NCBI RefSeq assembly: GCF_963675165.1
Contig: NC_087393.1
Span: 2,671,502-2,735,501, forward strand
From: Halichondria panicea
Taxonomy: Eukaryota > Porifera > Demospongiae > Suberitida > Halichondriidae
DNA: 64,000 nt
Direction of reading: 5' to 3'
Part shown: positions 23,901-33,297 of the stretch, in pieces
Numbering within the stretch: position 1 is the stretch's first letter
Layout: the number at the start of each line of letters is the position of its first letter
Notes under the pieces: model-generated
The model's database searches: none
The model's input: the letters and a program-made list of their open reading frames with translations, nothing else
What the model was told of the DNA's origin: nothing
Program-made: the position numbers and the translations under genes

Positions 23901-26900
23901 GTGAGTCACCTTTTTTTTTGTAATGGCAAATGCCACAGTGTACTCACATTGTGAATACGCTGTTACATACAATGTATAATGGTATTCACATATAGATCTA
24001 GTGATAGCCATCATCAGATATGACCTTTCATTATTTTAACACAAACAGCTATAGTTAAGTTAGCAATAATGAAGGCAACAATCCTGATAGTGTGGTTGTC
24101 TTTTGTTTCTGGTCTGGCACATGCTGCAAGAATAAAGATACACCTAAACAAAGAGAAGTATGAAGAGCATGTATTCAAGAGACAAGCTAGTATGACAGAA
24201 ACTGCCTGTTCCGATGCCATAGAGATATTAAGAAGCAACCTGACTTTACCTGGCATGCTGAACGATTTGAATCCACGGGTAAAATTTTATCAATCAAACA
24301 TCGCAACAAACAATGTCAATGATTTCTTAGACATGACAGAAGTCCCCCTAATAAACAATCCTACGACAACACTAAGGCAAGTACTTGGGCTGCTGGCAAA
24401 TAACACATGCATCCCTTTTTTTTTTGGCGGTGCTGTTCGAGATCAATTTCTAGGTCGCTCTCCCAATGATGCAGATGTTGAGATTGATTGTCCTATCGAA
24501 ACCTTCTTTAATGTGTGTATCTCAGCTTATGGCGAAGCTAACTGTGGTCGATCTTTGTCAAGACCTCTAGGTCATGTTGGAGTGGAGAATGATCAGATTC
24601 TTGAAAATGTTGACGTTGCTTCAACTAGTATAACTTTCTATGCTCCAATTTCACAATTAGAATATACTGTCAACTCCATGGCATTTGATTTGAATGGAAA
24701 TGACGTGATCATCGATTTGACTGGAACTGGCGAAATAGATGTTTGCAATAAGCGAATCAGAATACCATCGGATAACAATTCCCTAGAAAGTTGGAACGAA
24801 TGGTTAGTTGATACGAATAGCAGTGCTCTATTGCGATTTTGGAAGCTACGAGTCAGAGGATTGACCGCTTATAACAATGCTACTTTGAATTTCATTACGA
24901 ACCGATCTATGATCCTCATAAACAATGATCCCAACAGCTTTGGTACATCGTATTGCTACAATGTGTATGGAAGCGACTACATTTCAGCAGAAAAAGTATG
25001 CAATGCAAGTGACTCTGTATGTGAAACCAATTCTGGAAAAGCTGGGCAATACAACGAAGTTTTCGCTGAAGATTTTGGAGACTATTGGACAACAGAAATC
25101 GAGCCGAATTTGCTGCCAACTTGTGGATCGAGTGCATTTGCTCTTAGTTACAGCATTAGCATGATGTCACTGTGTGTAGCACTTCTGCTCGTATTGTTTC
25201 TGTAAGCAGGGATAGAACTTAAAGATGTTCGCTATATAGATACGCACACGTAGTGTGTATATAGTGATGTGAGTTCCATGTCTTATATTATAGAAATCTA
25301 TGTGAGCTGAAGTGCATTGGTAGATCTATATATATATATATATATATATATAATTATATATAGCATTAGATTTAGCAGTTATGCATTAATTTTATGTTTG
25401 TACAAAAAAATTCAACAGTTATGAGCACATCCTATACAGTACTTCAGTACTTCAATATAATTCAATATAATTATACATTCACGTAATTGTTATAGGTGTG
25501 GATCTATAAAACTAAGCCTGCCCAGTAGACATCTAGGTAATACATTGACCAAACAAGAAATGGCTGTACACATAGTTGCATCTGGATCAGCAGGACTGCA
25601 GTTAGCCATTGGCCTGAAGCTCATCCCATATGTGAAAGCAAGAATTGAAGAGTGGGAGAGTAAGAGCAAGAATATCAATATTCTGGTCACAGGAAAGACT
25701 GGGGTTGGAAAATCAACTTTGGTCAACGGTATTGTCGGCAGAGAAGTAGCCAAGCAAGGAGACTCATTGGATCCCGAAACATGTGAAGTTACTGCACACA
25801 CAACAAGAGAAGGTGATATTACCGTCAATGTGTTTGATTCGCCTGGTTTGCAAGATGGCACGAAGAATGAAGCTAAGTATTTGGCTGATATGAAGCAAAA
25901 GTGTGCCGATGCTGATTTGGTTGTGTACTGCATGCGAATGTCTGAAACTCGAGTTCCAGAAGGTGGTCCTGATATGAAAGCCATTAAATTGCTAAATGAA
26001 ACATTCGGACATGATATGTGGAAGAACACAGTGTTTCTACTGACATTTGCTAACGATGTTGTTGAACTTGCTAAGTTGAAGGCATATGACGACCCAGAAA
26101 AACAACAGAAGTACTTCGATAAACAGCTTCAAAGTTGGGAGGCACTGATTCGTGAGCGGCTGCGCACTACTGTTGAGGTTCCTAACGATATAGTTAAAAA
26201 AAATGATTATAATCCCAGCTGGCCACAAAAATAAACCATTGCTCCCTGATTCGGCTTCTGTTGCAGGTGAAAGCCACTGGCTGAGTAGAGTTTGGCTGAA
26301 GGCATTAGGAGTGACTAAACCACAAGCACAACTTGCACTGATCAAGCTCAATTTGCATCGCATTCAGATGAACGAAAGTGAGTATGAGCATGATGGGGAT
26401 ATTTTCGGTCAACTAATTAGCAAGCACAAGCTGGTTTTTTCAGAGAAGGGTGCTGATATCGGTAAATCGTTGGGCATACCAGCAGGTGAGATAGTGGGAG
26501 AGTTGGCAGGCTTTCTCACTGGTCGTGAGTCGTTCCTTGATTCTCTCGTGCTGCATCTCGCAGCCAGAGCTGGAATTTTACGACCTGAGGAGATGATGAA
26601 TGAACCTTTGAAAGGCTAAGAAATGATATACTTGTGCTCAACAGTCGAATACATACATACGTATAATACCTTTAATTATAATTGACAATGTAAACAATAA
26701 TTATAGTATAATGATTGTACACATAATTAATTGATGTGGTTTCTGTGAGTGCTCAGGGAATAAAAGCTATTTATATTCTGAGGTCTAAATTTAAATACAC
26801 TCCATTTATTGTATATGGTCATAATTACGGTTTCTGAGAGTGCGCTCATTATAATTATATACATGATAGGGAATAAAAGCTATTTATATTCTGAAGTCTA

Positions 26901-29900
26901 AATTTAAATACACCATGTATGGCCATCCATGCAGGTAATAATTATATCAAACTAAACTATCTACAACAGTCTGAACTGAATGCGTAAAAATGGCCACACA
27001 AAATGATTCTTCCACAAAGGAATTGGAGGAGCCTGATAATAACCTGGAACTCTCTCTTCTGAATTTTGAGATTGAGCGCCTCAAGGGAGGATTGTAATAA
27101 ATTTAGCTTTCTAGCAGTGGGGAGGTCTGGAGCAGGAAAGTCCACCCTTTTGAATGCCTTGACAGACACAAAAGTCTTCAACAGCTGCAGTGATAGAAGT
27201 ACAGCCGGTACCAAAATCGTTTCTTGTCATAAATTTGAGAAAAATGGTGTAACAGTCACGGCGTGGGATAGCCCTGGATTTGAGGATTATTTAGGCAACG
27301 AAGAAGAGTACAGGAAGAAATTAAGAGAGAAATGCAGTGAAGTAGATCTGGTATTGTATTGTATATCATTGATGGATACTCGTGAGGTAAATCTGAAGGG
27401 CGAGAACTCGTCCCTAAACCAAATTACCAAAGCTTTCACAGGTGATGTGTGGGACAAGAGTGTGATTGTTCTCACATATGCGAATATGTTAGAAGAGCGA
27501 TTCAAAATTGACGGGAAGAACGTAGAAGCTGCTTTCGCACAACAGATTGATATGTGGAAGGAAAAGGTCCAAGATGCTCTTAGACATGCAGGTGTGGATG
27601 AAGTGATAGTCAAGCAAATTCAAGTAGCTGCCGCAGGCCACCCCAGCAGAAAACATCTTCCTGGACGCCAGTTTTGGTTGTCATTTCTTTGGATTGTATT
27701 GCTTGCTGCTGTGAAGAATGAACATGCCAAGCTAGCGCTACAAAAAGCAAACGAAGACAGATTTGTGCCAGAAAAAGACGGTGAAAACAGTTCACCCACG
27801 TCATTAGTTGTGACAAAAGACCACGTTGCAATTTTAGCTGGAAGTGCTGTTGGAATGGCTGGTGTTGCTATTGGTGGTACAACTGGTGCTTTGATCGGTG
27901 CTTTGGCAATTGGAATTCCAACCTTCGGAGTGGCGGCAGGTTTTGGGCTCGTGTTAGGGCTAGTTATTGGCGGTGCTGTGGGCGGAGGAGCTGGTACTGG
28001 AATAGGCACCATCAAGAAAATTCGAGACAAAAGGAGGAAGAAGAAAGAGGGTCGGTCGGAAAGTGAAAGCATTTCTGACTCAGGGGAAACATAAATGCTT
28101 TGAACCCTGAATCATACTAGTATGTAAATAATTGTTTATGGTTTGTATACTACCGTATTACTATAGAATGTTTTCTTTGCGAATGAGCCAAATCAGCAGA
28201 AAATTTTAATTTGCGATCTAACTATCGCGTTTTGGTAAGGATCGTGTGTCAAGTATTACATGTAGATATTTTTGCGAAGTGATCAACGCTCTAGTTAGAC
28301 GGTATGTGATGATGTCATGCACTGCACATAGGGTAAATATATGTGGTCAAATTGTGTAACCGTATAGCATGAACATTTTTGTACAAACTATCCGTTTAAA
28401 TATTTCGAGTGCAGGATAATGACGTTGAACCTATTGTGCCAGAGCATTTTTTGCAGTTTTAATTTTTGTAGAATATACAGTACTTTGTGTGGCTCAATGT
28501 ACTGTACATGTCAGTATATAAGAGAATAATAAGGCTATTAGCTTAGAGACAACAATAATGAAAATCTGCATGGGCCAAGTACAAGTACAAATGCACGCAC
28601 TATCATCAATTTCTCTAGGTTGAAAATAATATTGGCCTGTTAAAGATTGTATCTGGCATTTTTGAGCGAATTCCAGTGGCTGTAGTAAAACTAAATAGCC
28701 ATTAGGTATTCACTACGTAAAAGTTCCCGCACTCACAAAAAGTAATTTAGTGCCATAGCTACCTCATGACAAAAGCTAGCTAGGCATGGCGACTTGGCAA
28801 TTGGTGAGTTAAAACTTAGAGTCTGACAAAGCACTGGACTATGCACTGCGTTGTCTGAAACAAGAATTAAGGCGTCATTCCAATGAGCACAAGTCTAGGC
28901 TGTCAAACTCTTGGTGAAAGAAGGGACGTTTTTGTAGTGGTTACCTTATGGGGTTCAACATGCAGCGTGGACATGAGTTCTTGTTTCACACAATGCAGTG
29001 CATACATGTACGCTTCATCGCAGCCTAAGGTTAAACTCATACTAACCATATTGGCAACTCCTTCTCCTTTCTTTCATTATGACACGAGGGACGGAGTGTA
29101 CTCAATGGGCATGCATGCGTATATACACATACCTTTACGATACTTTTCCTTGGAATTCCCCTGAAAAGAGATAATCTCCTAACCACGTCTCTTTTCAACT
29201 TAACGTAAAAGCAGCCTGGCTAGCATTATTATGAGAAGCTTTAGAGTGTTACATGCAATATCAAGTATGTAAGGACAAGAGAAATGTATTAGGTGATAAT
29301 ATTGTACAAGAAAATTGCTGCTGAGAAAGGCTTATTAATAATTAATATGAGTATGATGATTACACTTAATCGTATGATGTATTATTGATGTACTATTAGT
29401 GCACTGGAATGTGCACATGCATGCTATTTACTCATGCTATTAAACCCAGTTAAGCTGTTGCAAAGGGAAATTGATACGTCATAAAATTAAGCCCATATAC
29501 CGTACTTATTCGATTTAAGGCGACACTTGCTTAAATAATTATGAAGCCAGAGGTCGTTTCTTTTGGAGGTTGAAGTCCTGGTGTCGCATCTAATTGGAGG
29601 TTACTCTACTATCCTCGATTATAGACCGCTTAAATTACATTGTTTCTTTGCGGCCTGGAATCGAGGCTGTGGTTTGACCTCTATTTAGGACGTGACATAA
29701 AAAAATAATTATCAACGCAGCAGTCGCTACTTTTAGATGTCAGAAAATTGGAAAAGATCGTAGGTGTCGCATAATTGGGGGGGTCGCTTTAAATCGAATA
29801 AGTATGGTAGTCCTCTCGCTTCCTTGTGTATAAATTACTGTATAGCGGATGTATAAATTTGCACAGACAGAATGATCGATAGAAGGTTTTCGTGGAATAG

Positions 29901-31627
29901 CAGCCTTTTTGCAGCATGCATGCATGTGATATTAAATTCGTGGGCATAAATGGTCACGGTACATGCTTTATCAGCGTATACTCCTGGCTACATACAGGCC
30001 TTCATGCGCACTCACGTTTCATAGCAACAGAGTTGGAGAGCGAGATACTCTTACTAGCACTCTCCTCATCATAGTACATTATTTCATCCAATAGATCCTT
30101 CTTCTCTGGCTGGTTCCTTTTTTTAATGCAGGCCTATGGTGTAAACCAGAAATAAATGTTTGCATGTAGTGATTATAATTATCTATGTATGTACAGTTAT
30201 GTGAATGGCTACAGAAACAAACTCACCCTAATGTAACTAACTGTGATTACAAATACTAAGTAGACAAAATACAGCACTGGAAACAGACAAGCCTCCAGCA
30301 AGTAGACCTGAATGTTGAATTTATAAAAACACAAAACAGTAGAAGAAGAAGTCTGACTTACAATTCCATCATAAGCCACAGCTACAATGATTACTACTAC
30401 TAGAAGGTAGGCAATGAGGTCACGCATAAAATCCAACTTATCTGAAATTTAAACAATAATATTAAGCACATTACATTAATTTTGTTTAAGCACATTCTGG
30501 TATAATGTAGATCTAATCTGTACGCACCAATTTTGTATAGTGTGAGGTTAGCTACCATGACAACAGTTCCCAGAACAACGGTAGTAACAAACAATCCTCC
30601 ACCACTCATTGATCTGCAAATGTTACAAGTGATACATTGTAGATGCGTACACACATTATTATGAGGTAGATGTGTATTATATACATGGATGCAAAGACAT
30701 TCAATGTTCATACACAGGTTATTACCCGAGTACTAAGGCTGTATCATCTTGAGCGATTCCAGAAAACGCAACAAAAATATCTGGAGCACCTGCATGCAAA
30801 AGCATAATGATTGCTCAAGGGGATGATAAAGTGTAATGGGTATTACCATTCCCTAATGCTAAAAGAGTAATGCCAGCGATACTAGGGGAGAGTTTCATCT
30901 TCTCTGCCAAGAAGTTGAGCGGAGGGACAAAATGATTGTCAACCTGAAAGATTTATAGATGCACGATCACAAAATACAATGCACAACCACAAAGCTGTAA
31001 AACCACAAGACTTAGCAAGTAAAACTATTGTAACACTGGACAAACAGAAAGCCTTATACCGTGGTTGCTAGAAGAGCGATGAGGTACATCAGCCATATAG
31101 TCATCAAAGCATATGCCACAGGCTGGTGAAAGGAGCAAATGATTGTATAACACTTACAGCTTACAGTCTATAATAATGGTATATGTACGTACCTCCATAT
31201 ATGGTAGATCACACACAACGAATGCTAGGTAGTCGATTAGCTCAGACTTCTTGCCACATTCAGCTAACACTAACTGGCAACTGCTCTCATACGATCCTTT
31301 GTCATTTGGATCGGTACAATTGTCACTCAGAGAGTTGTTCTGTAGTCTATCATCATCAACTAGTGATCCATCATCAGTGTTTATTGCTTTAGAGAATCTT
31401 GCTGGGAAGTCAAATATGCCCACTAAAGAAGAGAAGGGGTCATCATTAACTAGCAGAGTATCAGCGACAACAAGGGCATAATAGCTACGTCTTGGTTGAG
31501 TGGTTTTATCTTGCGGAGCAGCACCGTCAGATCTTGCAGACACGAAATATGGCAAAGAGCAAATAGTCAGCAACTGTAGCTTGCAGACTAGCTCAACTAC
31601 TCTACAGTACTTCATAGAACTCCTCAT
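20997..31627 (-). CDS. SLC8B1: Na+/Ca2+ exchanger, NCLX / SLC8B1 type
   Basis: Cation/Ca2+ exchanger; vertebrate NCLX exports Ca2+ from mitochondria. The first exon, 31193-31627, encodes a hydrophobic N terminus and the cysteine-bearing NCLX-type leader ending ELIDYLAFVVCDLP. Later exons give TM helices and the alpha-1 repeat SIAGITLLALGNG/APDIFVAFSG, split by an intron at about 30800-30845. Helices continue to the cytosolic loop exon 30016 to about 30132. After an intron at 23285-30015 the loop resumes at 23284, followed by more helices and the alpha-2 repeat GLTVLAVGNSVADWVANTVV at about 21905-21945. The last exon, 20997 to about 21083, ends VLEETNILPVPF. Both alpha repeats keep the conserved GN. 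The large intron carries three genes on the other strand. Joining the halves rests on family order: alpha-1 in one half, alpha-2 in the other, break in the loop. Confidence 0.82.
23818..23958. mobile_element. 141-base MITE with inverted repeats of about 35 bases
   Basis: ATTCACAATGTGAGTACACT and its complement form the ends, extended by GTGGCATTTGCcATTAC. An extra copy of TTGTAATGGCAAATGCCA lies internally. It sits about 110 bases before the ATG of the secreted protein at 24069, so it may supply promoter sequence. Confidence 0.75.
24069..25205 (+). CDS. secreted, probably GPI-anchored protein with CCA-enzyme/poly(A)-polymerase head fold
   Basis: Intronless, 378 residues, inside the exchanger intron on the opposite strand. 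Residues 1-20 are a clear signal peptide ending AHAA. Residues 117-140 match the class II nucleotidyltransferase head: GGAVRDQFLGR followed by DAD at 134-136, the metal-binding DxD. Residues 196-232 align with the next motif (LEYTVNSMAFD, VIIDLTG, KRIRIP). In true CCA-adding enzymes that motif starts with R-R-D; here the site reads Q-L-E. Residues 250-264 (SSALLRFWKLRVRG) resemble the following helix. Several N-x-S/T sites and cysteines fit an extracellular protein. The last about 20 residues are hydrophobic with no basic tail, as in a GPI-anchor signal. Role unknown: catalytic aspartates are kept but the base-recognition arginines appear lost. An 11-T run at about 24416-24426 encodes FFF. A MITE ends about 110 bases upstream. 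Confidence 0.8.
   Translation: MKATILIVWLSFVSGLAHAARIKIHLNKEKYEEHVFKRQASMTETACSDAIEILRSNLTLPGMLNDLNPRVKFYQSNIATNNVNDFLDMTEVPLINNPTTTLRQVLGLLANNTCIPFFFGGAVRDQFLGRSPNDADVEIDCPIETFFNVCISAYGEANCGRSLSRPLGHVGVENDQILENVDVASTSITFYAPISQLEYTVNSMAFDLNGNDVIIDLTGTGEIDVCNKRIRIPSDNNSLESWNEWLVDTNSSALLRFWKLRVRGLTAYNNATLNFITNRSMILINNDPNSFGTSYCYNVYGSDYISAEKVCNASDSVCETNSGKAGQYNEVFAEDFGDYWTTEIEPNLLPTCGSSAFALSYSISMMSLCVALLLVLFL
25327..25352. repeat. (TA)13 microsatellite
   Basis: Pure TA run between two nested genes. Confidence 0.9.
25560..26619 (+). CDS. AIG1-like GTPase, broken by a +1 frameshift at an A8 run
   Basis: Intronless GTPase in the exchanger intron, starting at ATG 25560. G1 is GKTGVGKS after a short helix, G3 is DSPG, and the G4 position reads LTFAND, which departs from the usual N/TKxD. 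After VPNDIV the first frame ends at TAA 26232-26234. The +1 frame opens at 26203 with MIIIPAGHKNKP, then HWLSRVWLKALG and a C-terminal domain to TAA at 26617-26619. The paralogue downstream has the matching segment (VAAAGHPSR, WLSFLWIVLL) in one frame, so the two parts belong together. The break lies in the eight-A run 26196-26203, where one A fewer restores the frame. Options are assembly or sequencing error, a new pseudogene, or slippage. AIG1/GIMAP and Toc GTPases are the nearest families by motif; function in sponges is not established. Confidence 0.68.
26757..26914. repeat. 45-base direct repeat before the second GTPase
   Basis: GGGAATAAAAGCTATTTATA with the following TTCTGAgGTCTAAATTTAAAT occurs at about 26757-26801 and 26869-26913, one mismatch. 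Each is preceded by GTTTCTGnGAGTGC. Confidence 0.8.
26990..28094 (+). CDS. AIG1-like GTPase with glycine-zipper membrane tail, +1 frame break near the start
   Basis: Paralogue of the GTPase just upstream, intronless. ATG at 26990 opens a frame of 35 codons (MATQNDSSTKELEEP) that stops at TAA about 27095. The GTPase domain lies in the +1 frame, with G1 GRSGAGKS soon after FSFLAV, G3 DSPG, and LTYANML where G4 should be, so the usual Asp is missing. No ATG lies between the frame change and G1. The break is therefore in about 27084-27095 (around AAGGGAGG), unless translation starts at a non-AUG codon. The C terminus has a long Gly/Ala helix region (about 27825-28005, GVAIGGTTGALIGALAIG, then GGAVGGGAGTGIG) followed by KKIRDKRRKKK and an acidic, Ser-rich end. 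This is a glycine-zipper membrane segment absent from the upstream copy. It suggests membrane insertion; role unknown. Confidence 0.7.
28151..28304. mobile_element. MITE of the TACCGTATTACTA family
   Basis: Ends are TACCGTATTACTA and the complement of TACCGTCTAACTAG. The body carries TGCGAATGAGCCAAATCAGC and GCGAAGTGATCAACG, as in 5865-6428 and 49077-49258. Confidence 0.65.
29500..29807. mobile_element. 308-base MITE with TA duplication
   Basis: Ends are CCGTACTTATTCGATTTAAG and the complement of CCATACTTATTCGATTTAAA, followed by a shared GCGACnC. TA flanks both sides. A copy of the TAGCCTCGAT palindrome family (about 29612-29671) is nested inside. Confidence 0.75.
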
Positions 31628-33297
31628 ATGTAGACTACAAACCTATGTCTACACTCATACGTTTTATTGAACTCTATACCATACATGTATGCACACAGAC
31701 AATTACAGTTACCCGATATATACGAATAGGAACTATACAGAAGCTGATAAATCCATTAAATACCAAGGCGACAGTAAGTACACTACATCCAGACAGGTTT
31801 GAGTATTGTAGTAGTGAATAGCACACATCAGCTCAACGACATTTAGCACCATGCTTCAGAACAAACCACCCTTGTATACCATTATCCTACAGTACAACAT
31901 AGTTATGCATGACATGTTCATGAGAAAACTGAGTTTTCCATCGCGCCCTTGCAATGGCTTGCATGTGTTTTTGCGCCACCACTAGCTAGCTTCATTAACT
32001 TTAAGGGTTAGGGTATAAAAATCACAACAGAAATGAATTAAACTATCGCACCCAAATGACCTCAGTCAATCAAGAGGTTAATTACAACATTTGACCAGCC
32101 TTCTGCAGCTAGAGGTTATACCCATTTTAATGTACTGGTTTGCTGCAATGGGTATAGCAAGCTGTTCAAGCAGGAAAATGAACTATCAAAAATACCAAAG
32201 GCTCTAGCTGTTACTGCTGTTACATAATTAATAAGATGCAGAGGTCAAAAAGGCAAGACAAGAAATTAAGGTGCAGATCGAGGTCAAAAGGCAAGACAAA
32301 AATGTTAAACGGTATACAAAAGCATAATGTAGGGTCTGTAAACAATTATAATGATCTGCAATTCAAAATGATCATTATAGGGGCAATTCAAAATGATCAT
32401 TATAGGGTATTGTGAATGATTACCATAGAAACTGGATTATTAGCCTAGCTTTACTCGATACAAACGGATTTTGATTTTAAGTGCACTCAAATTTAAGCAC
32501 TTTCCAATTATGCGAATGAAATTAGTGAGGATTCTTTGGGCACACTGCATGTACCCAAAGGCTTGTCTGATCATGCTGAGAGAATATGAAACTTAGATGA
32601 GGCGGACTTTGACCCTTTGTGTTACAGTTCCTGTTTTAAAATATGAATTTATAAATGTTGTAAATTGAGAATACAACATGATACAGATGTAGTTAGAATT
32701 GCCTGCTTGCCTAACTCGTTCTCTTTCCAACCATAAATCCAACGCAGCTAGCTATATAGTGAGTCATCACTCGTCACAGGGACATCCAGTTACTCGATGG
32801 GGCTCGAAAATAACTGCGATAATTTATAAGCACATCCTCGAATATAAGCGCATAGAGCTCTGCTATTGACCCCATTAGCGCACACGCTAATAATCCATGG
32901 TATAATGACGTCGAGTGATGTTCATGTTTGATTTAAGAGGGTGAATATGTTATATAGCAGGAGGTTATAGGCATAAAGTTGGTGACAGTAAGGAGGTGCC
33001 GACGCGTTCTGCCAAAACCAGATTCAGTTTTGGAGAAAATTTCGTATTAGAAGCAGTGGGTTATACACACAGCAACATAGAAATGTAAACAATAATTATT
33101 CAAAAAGTTCTGATCAACTGATTTTCCTGAAATAATTATAATGTAAAGTAAAATTCTATGCGTTAAGAAAAAGCTTCGAAAAAAGTTGAGAATAAGAAGC
33201 AGTTGTTTCAATAATTACAAGCTTTAAGTAAAAGTACATACAATTATCACACTGTACAAACAACAGCAACAGAAAATCAGACAATTAATACCTCTTC
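31628..33297. other. 1.7-kb gap between exchanger start and PH-gene end
   Basis: No gene seen. A 25-base tandem repeat GCAATTCAAAATGATCATTA lies at 32358-32407. A looser repeat with AGGTCAAAAaGGCAAGACAA lies at about 32244-32298. The rest is AT-rich. Confidence 0.6.

Larger units (their letters stand above)
28095..30015. other. non-coding part of the large exchanger intron
   Basis: No gene seen apart from short chance frames. It contains MITEs at 28151-28304 and 29500-29807 and a stretch at about 28355-28440 resembling the element at 39965-40148 (GTGCAGGATAATGACGTTGAA). Confidence 0.6.

Noticed and set aside
25490-26029. 179-codon minus-strand frame
   Set aside because: Lies wholly opposite the GTPase domain with clear G1 and G3 motifs.
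27620-28072. 150-codon minus-strand frame
   Set aside because: Mirror of the Gly/Ala-rich tail of the GTPase on the other strand; Pro/Ala pattern is a composition shadow.
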